A stretch of 64,000 nt of DNA from Pararge aegeria (Eukaryota > Arthropoda > Insecta > Lepidoptera > Nymphalidae): positions 3,710,501 to 3,774,500 of the forward strand of contig NC_053195.1 of the NCBI RefSeq assembly GCF_905163445.1. The letters are read 5' to 3'. Below are positions 55,635 to 64,000 of the stretch, one piece after another. Below the pieces are notes generated by a model. It saw nothing but the letters and a program-made list of their open reading frames with translations, was not told where the DNA came from and did not search any database. A program made the translations under genes and the position numbers. Position 1 is the first letter of the stretch; every line of letters begins with the position of its first letter.

Positions 55635-55721
55635 AAAAATTAAGTACAGTGGAGGTTGGAGATCCGATCGTCAGTTTAGAACTGACGATCGGATCTCCAA
55701 CCTCCACTGTACTTAATTTTT
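55635..55721. repeat. perfect 42 bp palindrome with 3-nt loop
   Basis: Arms 55635-55676 and 55680-55721 are exact reverse complements, separated by TAG. The arm (AAGTACAGTGGAGGTTGGAG and GATCCGATCGTCAGTT) matches no repeat seen elsewhere in the window. Confidence 0.95.
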
Positions 55722-55761
55722 GGTTTGAAAACGTTTCAAAGTAAAATGAAACTGCTATACC

Positions 55762-55858
55762 TACTTCCTTACAGGTTAGCCCGATACCATCTTAGATTCC
55801 GTCATTACCACCAGGTGAGATTGCAGTCAAGGGCTAACTTGAAATGGAATTAAAAAAT
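55762..55858 (+). mobile_element. SINE family H 3' end
   Basis: ACAGGTTAGCCCGATACCATC, CACCAGGTGAGATTGCAGTC and AACTTGAAATGGAATTAAAAA. Confidence 0.65.
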
Positions 55859-55977
55859 TACTACAAATAATATACCTACAGTTTTGAATAACTTTGAGTA
55901 CTATGTTTAGAAAACCTGTACTTTTACAGAGTGAAGTTCATAAAATTTCACATATTATATTAAATAAGTAAATAAGT

Positions 55978-56221
55978 AAATAAATAAATAATTATACTAA
56001 GACAATACACACATCGCCATCTAGCCTCAAAGTAAGCGTAGCTTGTGTTATGGGTGCTAAGATGACTGATGAATATTTTAATGAATAATATGCATAAATA
56101 CTTATAATATACATATAAACACCCAGCCATTGAAAAAAATCATGTTAATCACACAAACATTTTCCAGCTGTGGGAATCGAACCCACGGCCTTGGACTCGG
56201 AAAGCACGGTCGCTGCCCACC
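55978..56221 (-). mobile_element. SINE family A, head cut off
   Basis: Body and B box complete; stops at GGTCGCTGCCCA, losing the outermost ~15 nt with most of the A box. Confidence 0.75.
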
Positions 56222-56224
56222 CAA

Positions 56225-56690
56225 AGGTCGGAGGTACTCGTAGCAATAAAGCTTTTCCACCACACCAAAAAACAAAAATAAAAAAATAAGGTTAGGTTTT
56301 TTAAAACTCCCTCAATATAGGTGTCAAATGTAAGGGCTTGACTAGTAGAATAATGTACACTGTATTGGAAGTCGAGGGTTTTTTAATGTAAGTAGTATTC
56401 AAGCATCTTGATTTCGCTTCTTGTAATTTTCTCGTAAAACCATAACATTCCTTCATTTAGCATATTACCATGATAGCGTATGACGTAGGTGCCCAATGTT
56501 AAAGGTGGGTGCGGTTGAAACCAATTAACATGATGTAGTGTACGTATTATTAGGATTATGTGACAAGTCACATACTACGCGGCTACTGCGGCAGTGTGCA
56601 ATTAACAAGCTATAACCGTGCCTTAGGTGTTTGATGTGCCCACTCATGAATGACATGGAAAATCTATAAAATTATTATATTACATATACT
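56225..56690. other. spacer with a shared repeat scrap
   Basis: 56325-56380 (AAGGGCTTGACTAGTAGAATAATG) is the reverse complement of the block at 12705-12745. Confidence 0.4.
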
Positions 56691-56691
56691 C

Positions 56692-56955
56692 ATCAGCCTA
56701 TTGGTGCAGTGGGCAGCGATCTTGCTTTCTGAGTTCAAGGTCGTGCGTTAGATTCCCACAACTGGAAAATGTTGGTGTGATGAACATGAATTTGTTTCAG
56801 TATCTGGGTGTTTATCTGTATATTATAAGTATTTATGTGTATTATATTCATAAAAAAAATATTCATCAGCCATCTTAGTACCCATAACACAAGCTGCGCT
56901 TACTTTGGGGCTAGATGGCGATGTGTGTATTGCCGTATTATATTTATTTTATTTA
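56692..56955 (+). mobile_element. SINE family A, full length
   Basis: Head CCTATTGGTGCAGTGGGCAGCG, B-box region GCGTTAGATTCCC, body and a TATTTATTTTATTTAT tail. Confidence 0.75.
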
Positions 56956-56959
56956 TATA

Positions 56960-57580
56960 TACCTACAGACATAAATAACTAAAGAATCCTGAAAACAGTA
57001 CACTCTTTTAAAACTAATGGCGTAAAAAATCCTTATAAAATAAACAAAATGTCCATGTATTCAAATGTCCTATTTGTAAACTACACGTAGTTCTATTACA
57101 TAAATATTCCAGAAAAGATTCAATATTTTCGTTCTTATTTTTCTCCAAAGCCACGAGAAAAGTGCTATAAGCCACAATATGTAAATCATGTACATAATGT
57201 GACAACCATAGGCATTTGTAGATAGTTTTCCACTCCCGACGCCGACGCTACTTCGTTCAAACGTATAAATCCATCTAGTATAGTTACGGAAAATATTTTA
57301 TTTTGTTGCAAAATACACTTTATTTCGAGTGTAATAAAGACGTTCATAATACATGTGAGTTAGTGATCCGTGTCTCATTGCGAATGTGCTTTGTTGGATT
57401 TGCTTGTTGTCAGTCTACAGACGTCAAAGTAGCTGTATAAAGTTGCATTGTTATTCGCAGTTGTATGGAGGACGTTTCAATCGGAAAATCTAAAAGCTTA
57501 GGTACGCTGAATTCATGTAGACAATGTTTGTTAAAACTCCCTTTTATATCATCTAAGGTCTGTGGGGGTGACTTTAAAAT
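56960..57580. other. unassigned spacer
   Basis: Nothing recognised. Confidence 0.4.
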
Positions 57581-57584
57581 TCAA

Positions 57585-57615
57585 AATTTATTTATTTCTA
57601 GTAGGCCTAATATAA
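57585..57615 (-). mobile_element. left part of LINE Z 3' end split by the intact LINE
   Basis: TTTATTTATTTCTAGTAGGCC then TAATATAA. The rest of this element resumes at 62391. Confidence 0.7.
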
Positions 57616-57706
57616 ATGAAATGAAAATACACTTTATTGTACACCTAACAGAAATTAAATTATAAACAAAAACAACACAGTGAACACAGGTACAATGGGC
57701 GGCCTT

Positions 57707-57722
57707 ATCGCTAAAAAGCGAT
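57707..57722 (-). promoter_or_regulatory. LINE 3' UTR stem-loop
   Basis: ATCGCT-TTTT-AGCGAT on the sense (minus) strand, inside CCTGGCAGAG...AAGGCCGCC. Probably part of the region the RT recognises when priming; that role is inferred from other tailed LINEs. Confidence 0.7.
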
Positions 57723-57922
57723 CTCTGCCAGGCAACCCAAGCAAGGAAAGGAAAAAAAACAAAAATAAACACAGACTTAAGGGTTAGTAGGTTGTACACA
57801 GGAGAAGAGCAGTTAACAAATTAAAAATAAATATATATATCAATTACTATATCATACAAATTACAAGCCAACAACACAAAGAAAAGTGACTCCGAAGCAA
57901 AAAAAAAAAAAAAAATGACGAA

Positions 57923-60865
57923 TTAGGGTGGCATAAAATGTTTTTTAAGGAGTCTTTTAAAAATCGGTAGTGACTGCGCGCGCCTAATTTGAAAGGGGAG
58001 AGAGTTCCATAGCCGAACAGCTTCAACTGAAAAGGATTTAGAATAGAAAGAAGTACTATGGGAAGGAATTTTTAGTATAAGATTATCTTCAGAACGGAGA
58101 GAGCGACAGTGAGAATCACTGAGAAACTCAAACCGTTCTTTAAGATATGGAGGAGTAGCTGGATTGAACAGAACACAGTATAAGAGAGAAAGAATATGAA
58201 TATTCCTGCGAAGGCGAATTGGAAGCCACTCGAGTTTGTCGCGAAATTCTGAAATGTGGTCATATTTACGAAGGCCAAATATGAACCGTATGCAAAGATT
58301 TTGAATGCGCTCGAGTTTATTAAATTGCTCCATAGTTAAATCAAGATAGCAAGTATCAGCGTAATCAAGAATTGGAAAGAGGAGAGATTGAGCTAGCGCA
58401 ATTTTAGTTGGTATGGGAAGGAAATTACTTAATCGCCGAAGAGAACCTACAGCTGCAAACATCTTCCTGCTCACCTCACTAATCTGGGGAACCCAAGAAA
58501 GAAATCTGTCAAAAACAACCCCAAGATTCTTGACTGTGTCACTAAATTGTAATTGGACTCCATCAAAAACAACAGAAGGTAGGGTAGTCCAATCTATCCG
58601 TGAAATTAAATTCTGACTGCCTATTATAATTATTTTTGTTTTAGATGGATTTACCCTGAGTCCATAAGATCTACTCCATTGTACAACAGCTTCTAAGTCC
58701 TTATTTACTTGTTCAATCGCTAGGGGTAGATCTTGCAACTTAGATTGGGTATATATCTGTAGATCGTCTGCATACAGGTGGTAGAGAGAGGATAAATTCT
58801 GAGTAATTGAACTAATGAAAATTGAAAACAGGAGAGGAGACAACACGCCACCTTGGGGCACACCGGCATTTATTGGACACCATTCTGAATATGAATTTTC
58901 AATCCGTATCCGCTGCCGGCGGCCATGCAAGTAACTATGAAACCAGTCAATGACACTAGGAGATATGTTAAGAGAGCATAAAATAGTTAAAAGTAGATCA
59001 TGATCAACATTATTAAAAGCATTACTGAAATCTAATAATGCTAATACAGTTACAGATTGATTATCCATCCCGAAACGGATATCTTCAGTAATTTTAACTA
59101 AAGCAGTAGTCGTACTATGACCGGAACGAAAACCAGATTGAAATGGATTTAAAAGGTTACATCGAGTAAGAAACAGGGTCATTTGTCTATGAACTATCCG
59201 CTCAAAGACTTTGGACAAAAAGGGGAGAATAGAGATAGGCCGATAATCAGAGAAGCATGCGGGATTCCGATTTTTAGGAATTGGAGTTACCTGTGCATTT
59301 TTCCAAGAACTAGGAAAAATGCCAGTATTAATAGAATTATTAAAGAGGAATGTAATGATAGGTGCAAGTATTTCAAGGAGTGGTGTGATCATCTTACGAC
59401 TAATGCTGTCTGTACCAACAGCATCCGAGTTAACCTCTATAATACTTCTCTTAACATCACTAACGTCAATTAGACTAAAAATAAATGCGGGATCATTCGG
59501 GGTGGGCAAAGCTAGAATTTGATTTTTTGTATTTAATTTAGTAGTACTATCAATTGTACAAGAAGAGGAGAAGTGCTTATTAAGCTGGTTTAAATTAAAA
59601 TTATTGCAGGGAATATTCCTATTTGCTTTCCCAACACCAAGAGATTTCAGAAATTTCCATACCCTACCAGAGTCTTCCTCTTCAAGTACGGATTTATGAA
59701 TATGGCGTCGTTGCTTATCTCTACATAACCTGTTGCATCGATTTCGAATTACTTTGTACTTGTCCCTATTAGAATCTGTAGCATTAGATTTGAACTTAGA
59801 TTTTGCAACATTCTTCTTGTGCTGTAACGTTTTTATCTCCTCAGTAAGCCAAGGAGCAGGAAGATGCTTGATTCTAACTGGACGAATTGGAGCATGAACA
59901 TCGAACAGTTTTGTCAAAATTGAATTAAAAATATTCACCTGCTCATCAATACTGATTCCCGTACGAACATCGTCCCAATCAGCCTTAGCTGCATCCTCCA
60001 GTAAACGTTCCAGGTTCATACCACTAAAATTACGTTGCAAAAGCATACTTGACTTTGCTTTTGGTGGACGTATCTTATATGATAAATAGAGCAAATCATG
60101 ATACGAAAAGGCATCTGCAGGGCACTGACCATGCTTAGCTACATAGTCAAGAGAGGAAACAAGAACCAAATCTAGAAGAGACGCGGTACAATTTGGAAAA
60201 GAGTGGGTTGCTGAAAGAGGAAGAATGCGTAAATTTGCTGCTTGTACCATAGACTTAAGGCGCGAGGCACGGAAGTCGTTTTTTAGAAGGCAGGTATTAA
60301 AATCACCCATTATTATCGTATGCTGATAAAGTGGAATAAGTTGGTCTAATAAGCTTTCAAATGTAGGGAAATAGTCTATGGCAAGGCTAGGATTATAAAA
60401 AACACCAAGTAACAATTTAGCATTGGAAAAATTTAACTCAATGAATAGATGCTCCGCCTGTGGAGTTTCTTGTGATTGCGATACCCTAATTACTGTAAAT
60501 GGTATGTGCGAGCGCAGGTATATAGCAACACCCCCCCCAATACGGTTCGTACGATCATTCCGAATGAGGTGGAAACCAGGAAGACCATAAGATGTGGAGG
60601 ATAAACAAGGCTTAAGCCATGATTCGGAAATTAGGATTGCATGAATATTCTTGCAATCGAAAGCTGAAAGCATATCTGGGTAATGTGCAGGAATACTCTG
60701 AGCATTGATATGTATGACATTGAAATTTTTAATTTCATCTGAAAAGTGTGAATTAAGAGTTTCACTGAGAGAAGGGAGGCTATAAAAACTATCGTTACTA
60801 TCCAATCCAGTTGAGGAAGAAAGCGAAAAAAATGAGTCGTTGAGGCTTACATTCTGCAATGACAT
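57923..60865 (-). CDS. LINE ORF2: endonuclease and reverse transcriptase (980 aa)
   Basis: Encodes the enzyme that nicks target DNA and reverse-transcribes the element's RNA from the nick. Endonuclease, residues about 48-265: N54 (HINAQS), E81 (SESW), GDFN at 187-190, D232 (LLDLVL) and H256. The usual SDH triad reads SYHD, so the Asp before the His is replaced by Tyr, with an Asp following. RT, about 525-790: TPIPK, DYRPISILPFLSK, LLDFSNAFNNVDH with D612, GVPQGGVLSPLLF and YADD at 698-701. A C-terminal domain follows (LAQSLLFPILDYAD, FIFGLRKYDH, LWNSLPFQIR). No RNase H. Length is normal for CR1/Jockey-type ORF2 and there is no stop or shift. The start ATG at 60865 is the first in frame, 559 bp after ORF1. 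Confidence 0.95.
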   Translation of the reverse strand: MSLQNVSLNDSFFSLSSSTGLDSNDSFYSLPSLSETLNSHFSDEIKNFNVIHINAQSIPAHYPDMLSAFDCKNIHAILISESWLKPCLSSTSYGLPGFHLIRNDRTNRIGGGVAIYLRSHIPFTVIRVSQSQETPQAEHLFIELNFSNAKLLLGVFYNPSLAIDYFPTFESLLDQLIPLYQHTIIMGDFNTCLLKNDFRASRLKSMVQAANLRILPLSATHSFPNCTASLLDLVLVSSLDYVAKHGQCPADAFSYHDLLYLSYKIRPPKAKSSMLLQRNFSGMNLERLLEDAAKADWDDVRTGISIDEQVNIFNSILTKLFDVHAPIRPVRIKHLPAPWLTEEIKTLQHKKNVAKSKFKSNATDSNRDKYKVIRNRCNRLCRDKQRRHIHKSVLEEEDSGRVWKFLKSLGVGKANRNIPCNNFNLNQLNKHFSSSCTIDSTTKLNTKNQILALPTPNDPAFIFSLIDVSDVKRSIIEVNSDAVGTDSISRKMITPLLEILAPIITFLFNNSINTGIFPSSWKNAQVTPIPKNRNPACFSDYRPISILPFLSKVFERIVHRQMTLFLTRCNLLNPFQSGFRSGHSTTTALVKITEDIRFGMDNQSVTVLALLDFSNAFNNVDHDLLLTILCSLNISPSVIDWFHSYLHGRRQRIRIENSYSEWCPINAGVPQGGVLSPLLFSIFISSITQNLSSLYHLYADDLQIYTQSKLQDLPLAIEQVNKDLEAVVQWSRSYGLRVNPSKTKIIIIGSQNLISRIDWTTLPSVVFDGVQLQFSDTVKNLGVVFDRFLSWVPQISEVSRKMFAAVGSLRRLSNFLPIPTKIALAQSLLFPILDYADTCYLDLTMEQFNKLERIQNLCIRFIFGLRKYDHISEFRDKLEWLPIRLRRNIHILSLLYCVLFNPATPPYLKERFEFLSDSHCRSLRSEDNLILKIPSHSTSFYSKSFSVEAVRLWNSLPFQIRRAQSLPIFKRLLKKHFMPP

Positions 60866-61139
60866 AATAGGTATTGATAATTATAAATAAAAGTAATACA
60901 AAATAAATAAAATAAATGCGTAACCAGCAGGTCTTACACCTACCAGCATAAATAAGATAAAACAAGATATAGCACACCTTTAACTAACAAACCAAAGAAA
61001 ATTAACGCATGCCATGATCATTATAAAAAGAAAAGAAATAAAAGTAAAAAAAAAAAAGTAATAAAAAAAAAAAAAAAAAGTAAATAGTCCAAAAATACAA
61101 TAACAGAGTAAAAACTTGTTTTCCGTTTTAAAATTACTT

Positions 61140-61285
61140 ATAAAAGTTATTATAAGGCTGTATAATCAAAAATCTTTGCCTAAAGTTAAAGTAATTATTG
61201 CTTATGCAAAGTTATAAAAATAATTATAAGGCTGTATGATCAATAATCTTTGCCTAAAGTTAAAAGTAATTATTGTTTGTTTATG
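61140..61285. repeat. two 74 bp tandem units in the inter-ORF spacer
   Basis: TATAAGGCTGTATAATCA and ATCTTTGCCTAAAGTTAAA recur 74 bp apart (61151 and 61225). The spacer is otherwise A-rich (A run 61061-61078) and holds a GACATTTACATGTCATGCTG word. Confidence 0.8.
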
Positions 61286-61424
61286 CACTTCATCTTGACA
61301 TTTACATGTCATGCTGACATATTAAGACAACAATTGACAATTGACTGTTACAAAAACTTTTAATTAATTACACAAGTAGGTAAAAGTAAAATAAAGGAAT
61401 TGCGAGTGTAATTAAAAATAAAAA

Positions 61425-62183
61425 CTACTTTTTAACCATTCGCCTAGCAGTGCGAGGAACTGGCAATCTCGTCTCCGGACTCTTCGAAGCTACTCCAGGG
61501 CTCTGAACTGGCGATCCAGCAGTTGCCGCCGCCGACTCCACTGGAATCGCCTCAAGCTCCCTTATGCATTCCACTCGATGACGAGCCCCGTCCAAACCGA
61601 TGATATAAATGAACCCATCACGTGTCCAACAATTGGTGATGCCAAAACGCTTCCGAGCTTCCAAAAATGCGTTGTGACGAGGCTTAGTTAAAAACTCTGA
61701 CTGAGTAAAGCCAGTGCCCTTAAATTTTGTTTTTGAAAACCAAACCTTATTGCGGACTACGACATCAGCGAACTTAACTACAATAGGCCTGGGCTTGGTA
61801 CTGGAAGAACGGCCAAATCGATAGCTAGCCTTAATGCTGGAACTTGAAAAATTCGGCAAATCCAAATGTTCGGCGAACGTTGTGGTAACTCGTGCAATCA
61901 AATTCTCAGCCTTGGCCTCGGGTATACCATGCAAGAGCAGCATTTTCCGCCTGTTCCGCATTTCCTGGCGATCCATTTCCATCTTAAGAAATTCAAGCTG
62001 ATGCTGCAGAGTATTAAGTGTAGCCACAATGAATGTCTTGAATGATCCAAAGTCAGCAGCAATAGATGAAGTGGTGACAGTAGTTTTGGAAGATGAGTTC
62101 TTTTGTAATTCCTGTTGAAACTCATCCATCTTTATATAAAACATTTCGGACATTGCAGAAAAAGACTGTTTCAAAGTGTCCAT
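61425..62183 (-). CDS. LINE ORF1: RNA-binding protein, L1 ORF1p-like layout (252 aa)
   Basis: The first ORF of the intact LINE. Order: a short N-terminal part, a predicted coiled coil at about residues 45-80 (TLQHQLEFLKMEMDRQEMRN), an RRM-like region from about 80 to 160 (RRKMLLLHGIPEAKAEN, then RPIVVKFADVVVRNKVW), a C-terminal domain with FTQSEFLTKPRHNAFLEARK and GFIYIIGLDGARHRV, and a basic proline-rich tail (VPRTARRMVKK). No CCHC knuckles, so it is of the transposase-22 type rather than the gag-like type. Such proteins coat the element RNA as trimers and act as nucleic-acid chaperones; that is known for L1 and inferred here. The start ATG is the first in the transcript-sense strand after a 207 bp leader. 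Confidence 0.88.
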   Translation of the reverse strand: MDTLKQSFSAMSEMFYIKMDEFQQELQKNSSSKTTVTTSSIAADFGSFKTFIVATLNTLQHQLEFLKMEMDRQEMRNRRKMLLLHGIPEAKAENLIARVTTTFAEHLDLPNFSSSSIKASYRFGRSSSTKPRPIVVKFADVVVRNKVWFSKTKFKGTGFTQSEFLTKPRHNAFLEARKRFGITNCWTRDGFIYIIGLDGARHRVECIRELEAIPVESAAATAGSPVQSPGVASKSPETRLPVPRTARRMVKK

Positions 62184-62390
62184 TTTGTGTCAGTGAATAA
62201 CTGTAGTAAAAGGTTATTTATAAATAGTAAATTTTACAAGGAGAACTTTTGCTGGTAGGTATTTTCACTCACATGTACATAATTCTAAATTAAAAAGGTT
62301 ATTAAAACTATAACTTGTTATTATTTATAAATTCAAACTAAGAGCAAGTCAAAAACATGTGTTTACTATTACACACCTACCCTCGAAAAA

Positions 62391-62545
62391 AATATAAGCA
62401 CTTTTGAAACGTCAAGTCTGTCTGTTTGTAGTGATTCTACCACCGGTTCGGAAGGCAGATTCTACCGAGAAGAAGCCGGCAAGAAACTCAGCAGTTGCTC
62501 TTTTCCAACATCAACAATTTACATTTTGCATTTTAACATTCATTT
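62391..62545 (-). mobile_element. right part of LINE Z 3' end
   Basis: Continues the element from 57615: GCACTTTTGAAACGTCAAG, TGTTTGTAGTGATTCTACCACCGG and CCGGCAAGAAACTCAGCAGTTGC. The latter part resembles a stretch inside the LTRs at 41945-42040. Confidence 0.7.
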
Positions 62546-62549
62546 TTCT

Positions 62550-62955
62550 ATTTTGTGAGAGCTGAAAGCGGAGCCGGATGCTTCCAAGCAACCTTGTCAT
62601 TAAAAATTCATCAATTGTTTACCGAAGTTAATAATAACTTCGACCAGCTTCGGTCGCACGTTGGTCTTGAAAATTAAAAATAAAAAGAATTAAACATTTT
62701 ATTTGGGAAATATATTTACCGTGATCAACGTGGTAGTCGTACGTGTTAATAAATGTGTAGTCGGTTACTGTATATGCAATACCTACTTATGTTTTGCATT
62801 AATCAATGCGAGCGAGAAACCCACAATTTTCATTTAGACTACCGTCATTCTGCTTAATTTAAATTTAAATTACTCTAAAAGCATCGCTACCGCTAAGTAT
62901 ATTGCAGAGGTTGAACATGAGCACGTTGAATTTATTTCCAAATTGAATCCAGCTT
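62550..62955. other. unassigned spacer
   Basis: A CGAAGTTAATAATAACTTCG palindrome at 62623-62642; otherwise nothing. Confidence 0.45.
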
Positions 62956-62962
62956 CGTGCTA

Positions 62963-62968
62963 TCTATA

Positions 62969-63023
<55 letters not shown>

Positions 63024-63313
63024 AAACTGTAACTGGAAGATTTCGGTACATTTAATATATTTTGAATATTTCGACCGGGGGATGCTTTATAATCGATACT
63101 GAGTCCAAAACAGATTTTTATTTAATTTTTGTCGGTCGGTCTGTCTGTCTGTCCGAGCATCACGTGAAAACTACTGAACGGATTTAAATAAAACTTGGTA
63201 TTGCTCTTTAAATTATTCAAATTGGACCTATCGTTACGGGTATAGAAATGCTAAAAGATATTAAATTCGATAATAACCGATTTGATGCAGACGAAGTTGC
63301 GCGGGTCAGCTAG
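62963..63313 (+). mobile_element. Helitron, 351 bp, both ends intact
   Basis: A|TCTATACTTATATAT at the 5' end, (TA)n at 62972-63019, ACTGTAACTGGAAG, ATCACGTGAAAACTACTGAACGG, and 3' GCAGACGAAGTTGCGCGGGTCAGCTAG|T. Sister to 9509-10226. Non-autonomous. Confidence 0.75.
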
Positions 63314-63349
63314 TGTACAATATAAATAGATTTCAGCAGTAGTATTGCT

Positions 63350-63560
63350 TTGTATCAGAGCTCGTCCGGGGAAGTGCTACCACCATGTTTATTTCTGCCG
63401 CTAAGCAGCATTGTTGCAATACTATATTCTTCTTCTGAAGGGCGTGGTTTCCGGTGTAATTATAGGCACGTGAGGCTTAACACCTACACCTCAGGGCGTG
63501 CACAAGGGCGGCACGTTGCATGCATGCGTTGCGAAGTTTTGCTCTGGATATAGGCTATGG
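63350..63560 (+). repeat. dispersed repeat, third copy
   Basis: GAAGTGCTACCACCATGTTTATTTC, GAAGGGCGTGGTTTCCGG and GAGGCTTAACACCTACACCTCAGG. Confidence 0.5.
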
Positions 63561-63571
63561 TTTTCCATTTA

Positions 63572-63930
63572 AAGTCAAAGTCAAAGTCAAATATTTCTTA
63601 ATTAAAATAGGCACATAGATTCTTTTGCACGCCGTAAAACATGACATAGAAGTGAATTGATAGCGATAACTAAATTCGTCAACTTATAACTAAAGCTACG
63701 AGGGTTCCAAACGCGCCCTGGTCTAAGAAGAAGCCAACAACAAACTTAGCCGGGGTTTTTTTTTGTTGACACCATCTCACATTGTCGTTTAAAACTATTT
63801 AACAAGCAACCTGGTTAAAGCAATAATTTACACCCAAGTATTTCTATCGTTGACGTAGCCCTTAATACTAAAATAGGACTTTTCTATAAGCTAAAACTTA
63901 CCATCAGGGGGCCAATTACTTTCCTGCAAT
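63572..63930 (-). mobile_element. LINE family F 3' end, (TTGAC)n tail
   Basis: Tail side AAAGTCAAAGTCAAAGTC, full F 3' UTR, and at 63830-63890 the codons of the C-terminus (the KAW-like and SYY-like words) in decayed form. The last 70 bases of the window are unassigned. Confidence 0.7.
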
Positions 63931-64000
63931 TCTAACTATAAAAAAAAAATTACATAAAACAAAAAAATGTATGTCATATTGTATTTATGAAATAAGAACC

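Larger units (their letters stand above)
57616..62390 (-). mobile_element. full-length two-ORF LINE, about 4.78 kb, coding-intact
   Basis: Bounded by AATATAA at 57609-57615 and 62391-62397. Removing the insert joins two halves of a LINE Z 3' end, giving TAGGCCTAATATAAGCACTT, colinear with the 22950-23042 copy. Order on the minus strand: ~207 bp 5' UTR, ORF1, 559 bp inter-ORF spacer, ORF2, ~307 bp 3' UTR with stem-loop, tail of CATTT units. Both ORFs are uninterrupted, so the copy may be active. I place it in the CR1/L2/Jockey assemblage without choosing a clade. Confidence 0.9.

Noticed and set aside
58072..59522. several ORFs in other frames
   Set aside because: They are shadows of LINE ORF2.
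1..64000. host protein-coding gene
   Set aside because: No open frame outside mobile elements shows a family motif, codon pattern or exon series that I could support.
1..64000. CRISPR array, operon or bacterial features
   Set aside because: Regularly spaced identical repeats are absent; all content is animal-type mobile DNA.

Overview
The window looks like host-gene-free, TE-saturated euchromatin of a lepidopteran insect, most likely a butterfly. The evidence is its AT-richness, insect non-LTR elements with short oligonucleotide 3' tails, several tRNA-derived SINE families, CTAG-ended Helitrons and hAT/pogo-type MITEs of kinds known from moth and butterfly genomes. I found no convincing host exon, tRNA, rRNA or CRISPR array. 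Almost every recognisable block is a mobile element, often one inside another. Species and repeat-family assignments are inference from memory; no search was run.

Layout. 0-13 kb: a patchwork of SINEs, LINE 3' ends, a well-delimited Helitron (6653-6859), a 27/28 bp hairpin (6199-6258) and a MITE-like inverted repeat. 13.5-17.3 kb: a decayed LINE (endonuclease plus reverse transcriptase) whose GAATTT-type tail carries a pogo-like MITE. 17-35 kb: sparse repeats, LINE C-terminal remnants, foldback-type repeat B, Helitrons and a truncated relative of the intact LINE. 35.2-36.8 kb: two 214 bp arms in inverted orientation with SINEs between them. 37-41 kb: SINEs, Helitron, minisatellite, 20 bp hairpin. 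41.5-46.2 kb: a very young non-autonomous LTR retrotransposon (1047 bp LTRs, 2414 bp non-coding internal region, CACG target duplication) inside a hAT-like MITE. 46-57 kb: more SINEs and LINE ends, a third copy of a promoter-like repeat, and a perfect 42 bp hairpin (55635-55721). 57.6-62.4 kb: a complete two-ORF LINE on the minus strand, precisely bounded by a 7 bp target duplication inside an older LINE tail. 62.4-64 kb: the other half of that target, a Helitron and two further LINE 3' ends.

How the parts work together. The only apparently functional protein set is the LINE at 57616-62390 (ORF1 RNA-binding protein, ORF2 endonuclease/reverse transcriptase). Its 3' UTR carries a 6 bp stem-loop that recurs in three other copies here. 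One related subfamily shows a compensatory G:C to T:A change, which supports an RNA role for the stem. The SINEs and the non-autonomous LTR element depend on enzymes made elsewhere. The SINEs carry Pol III A and B boxes, and the LTR element carries a tRNA-Leu-like primer site.

The most interesting signals are the covarying LINE 3' hairpin, the coding-intact LINE with its target site, the LTR-in-MITE nest with 228 bp internal repeats, a run of near-perfect short-loop palindromes, and a three-copy repeat that looks like a Pol II core promoter.
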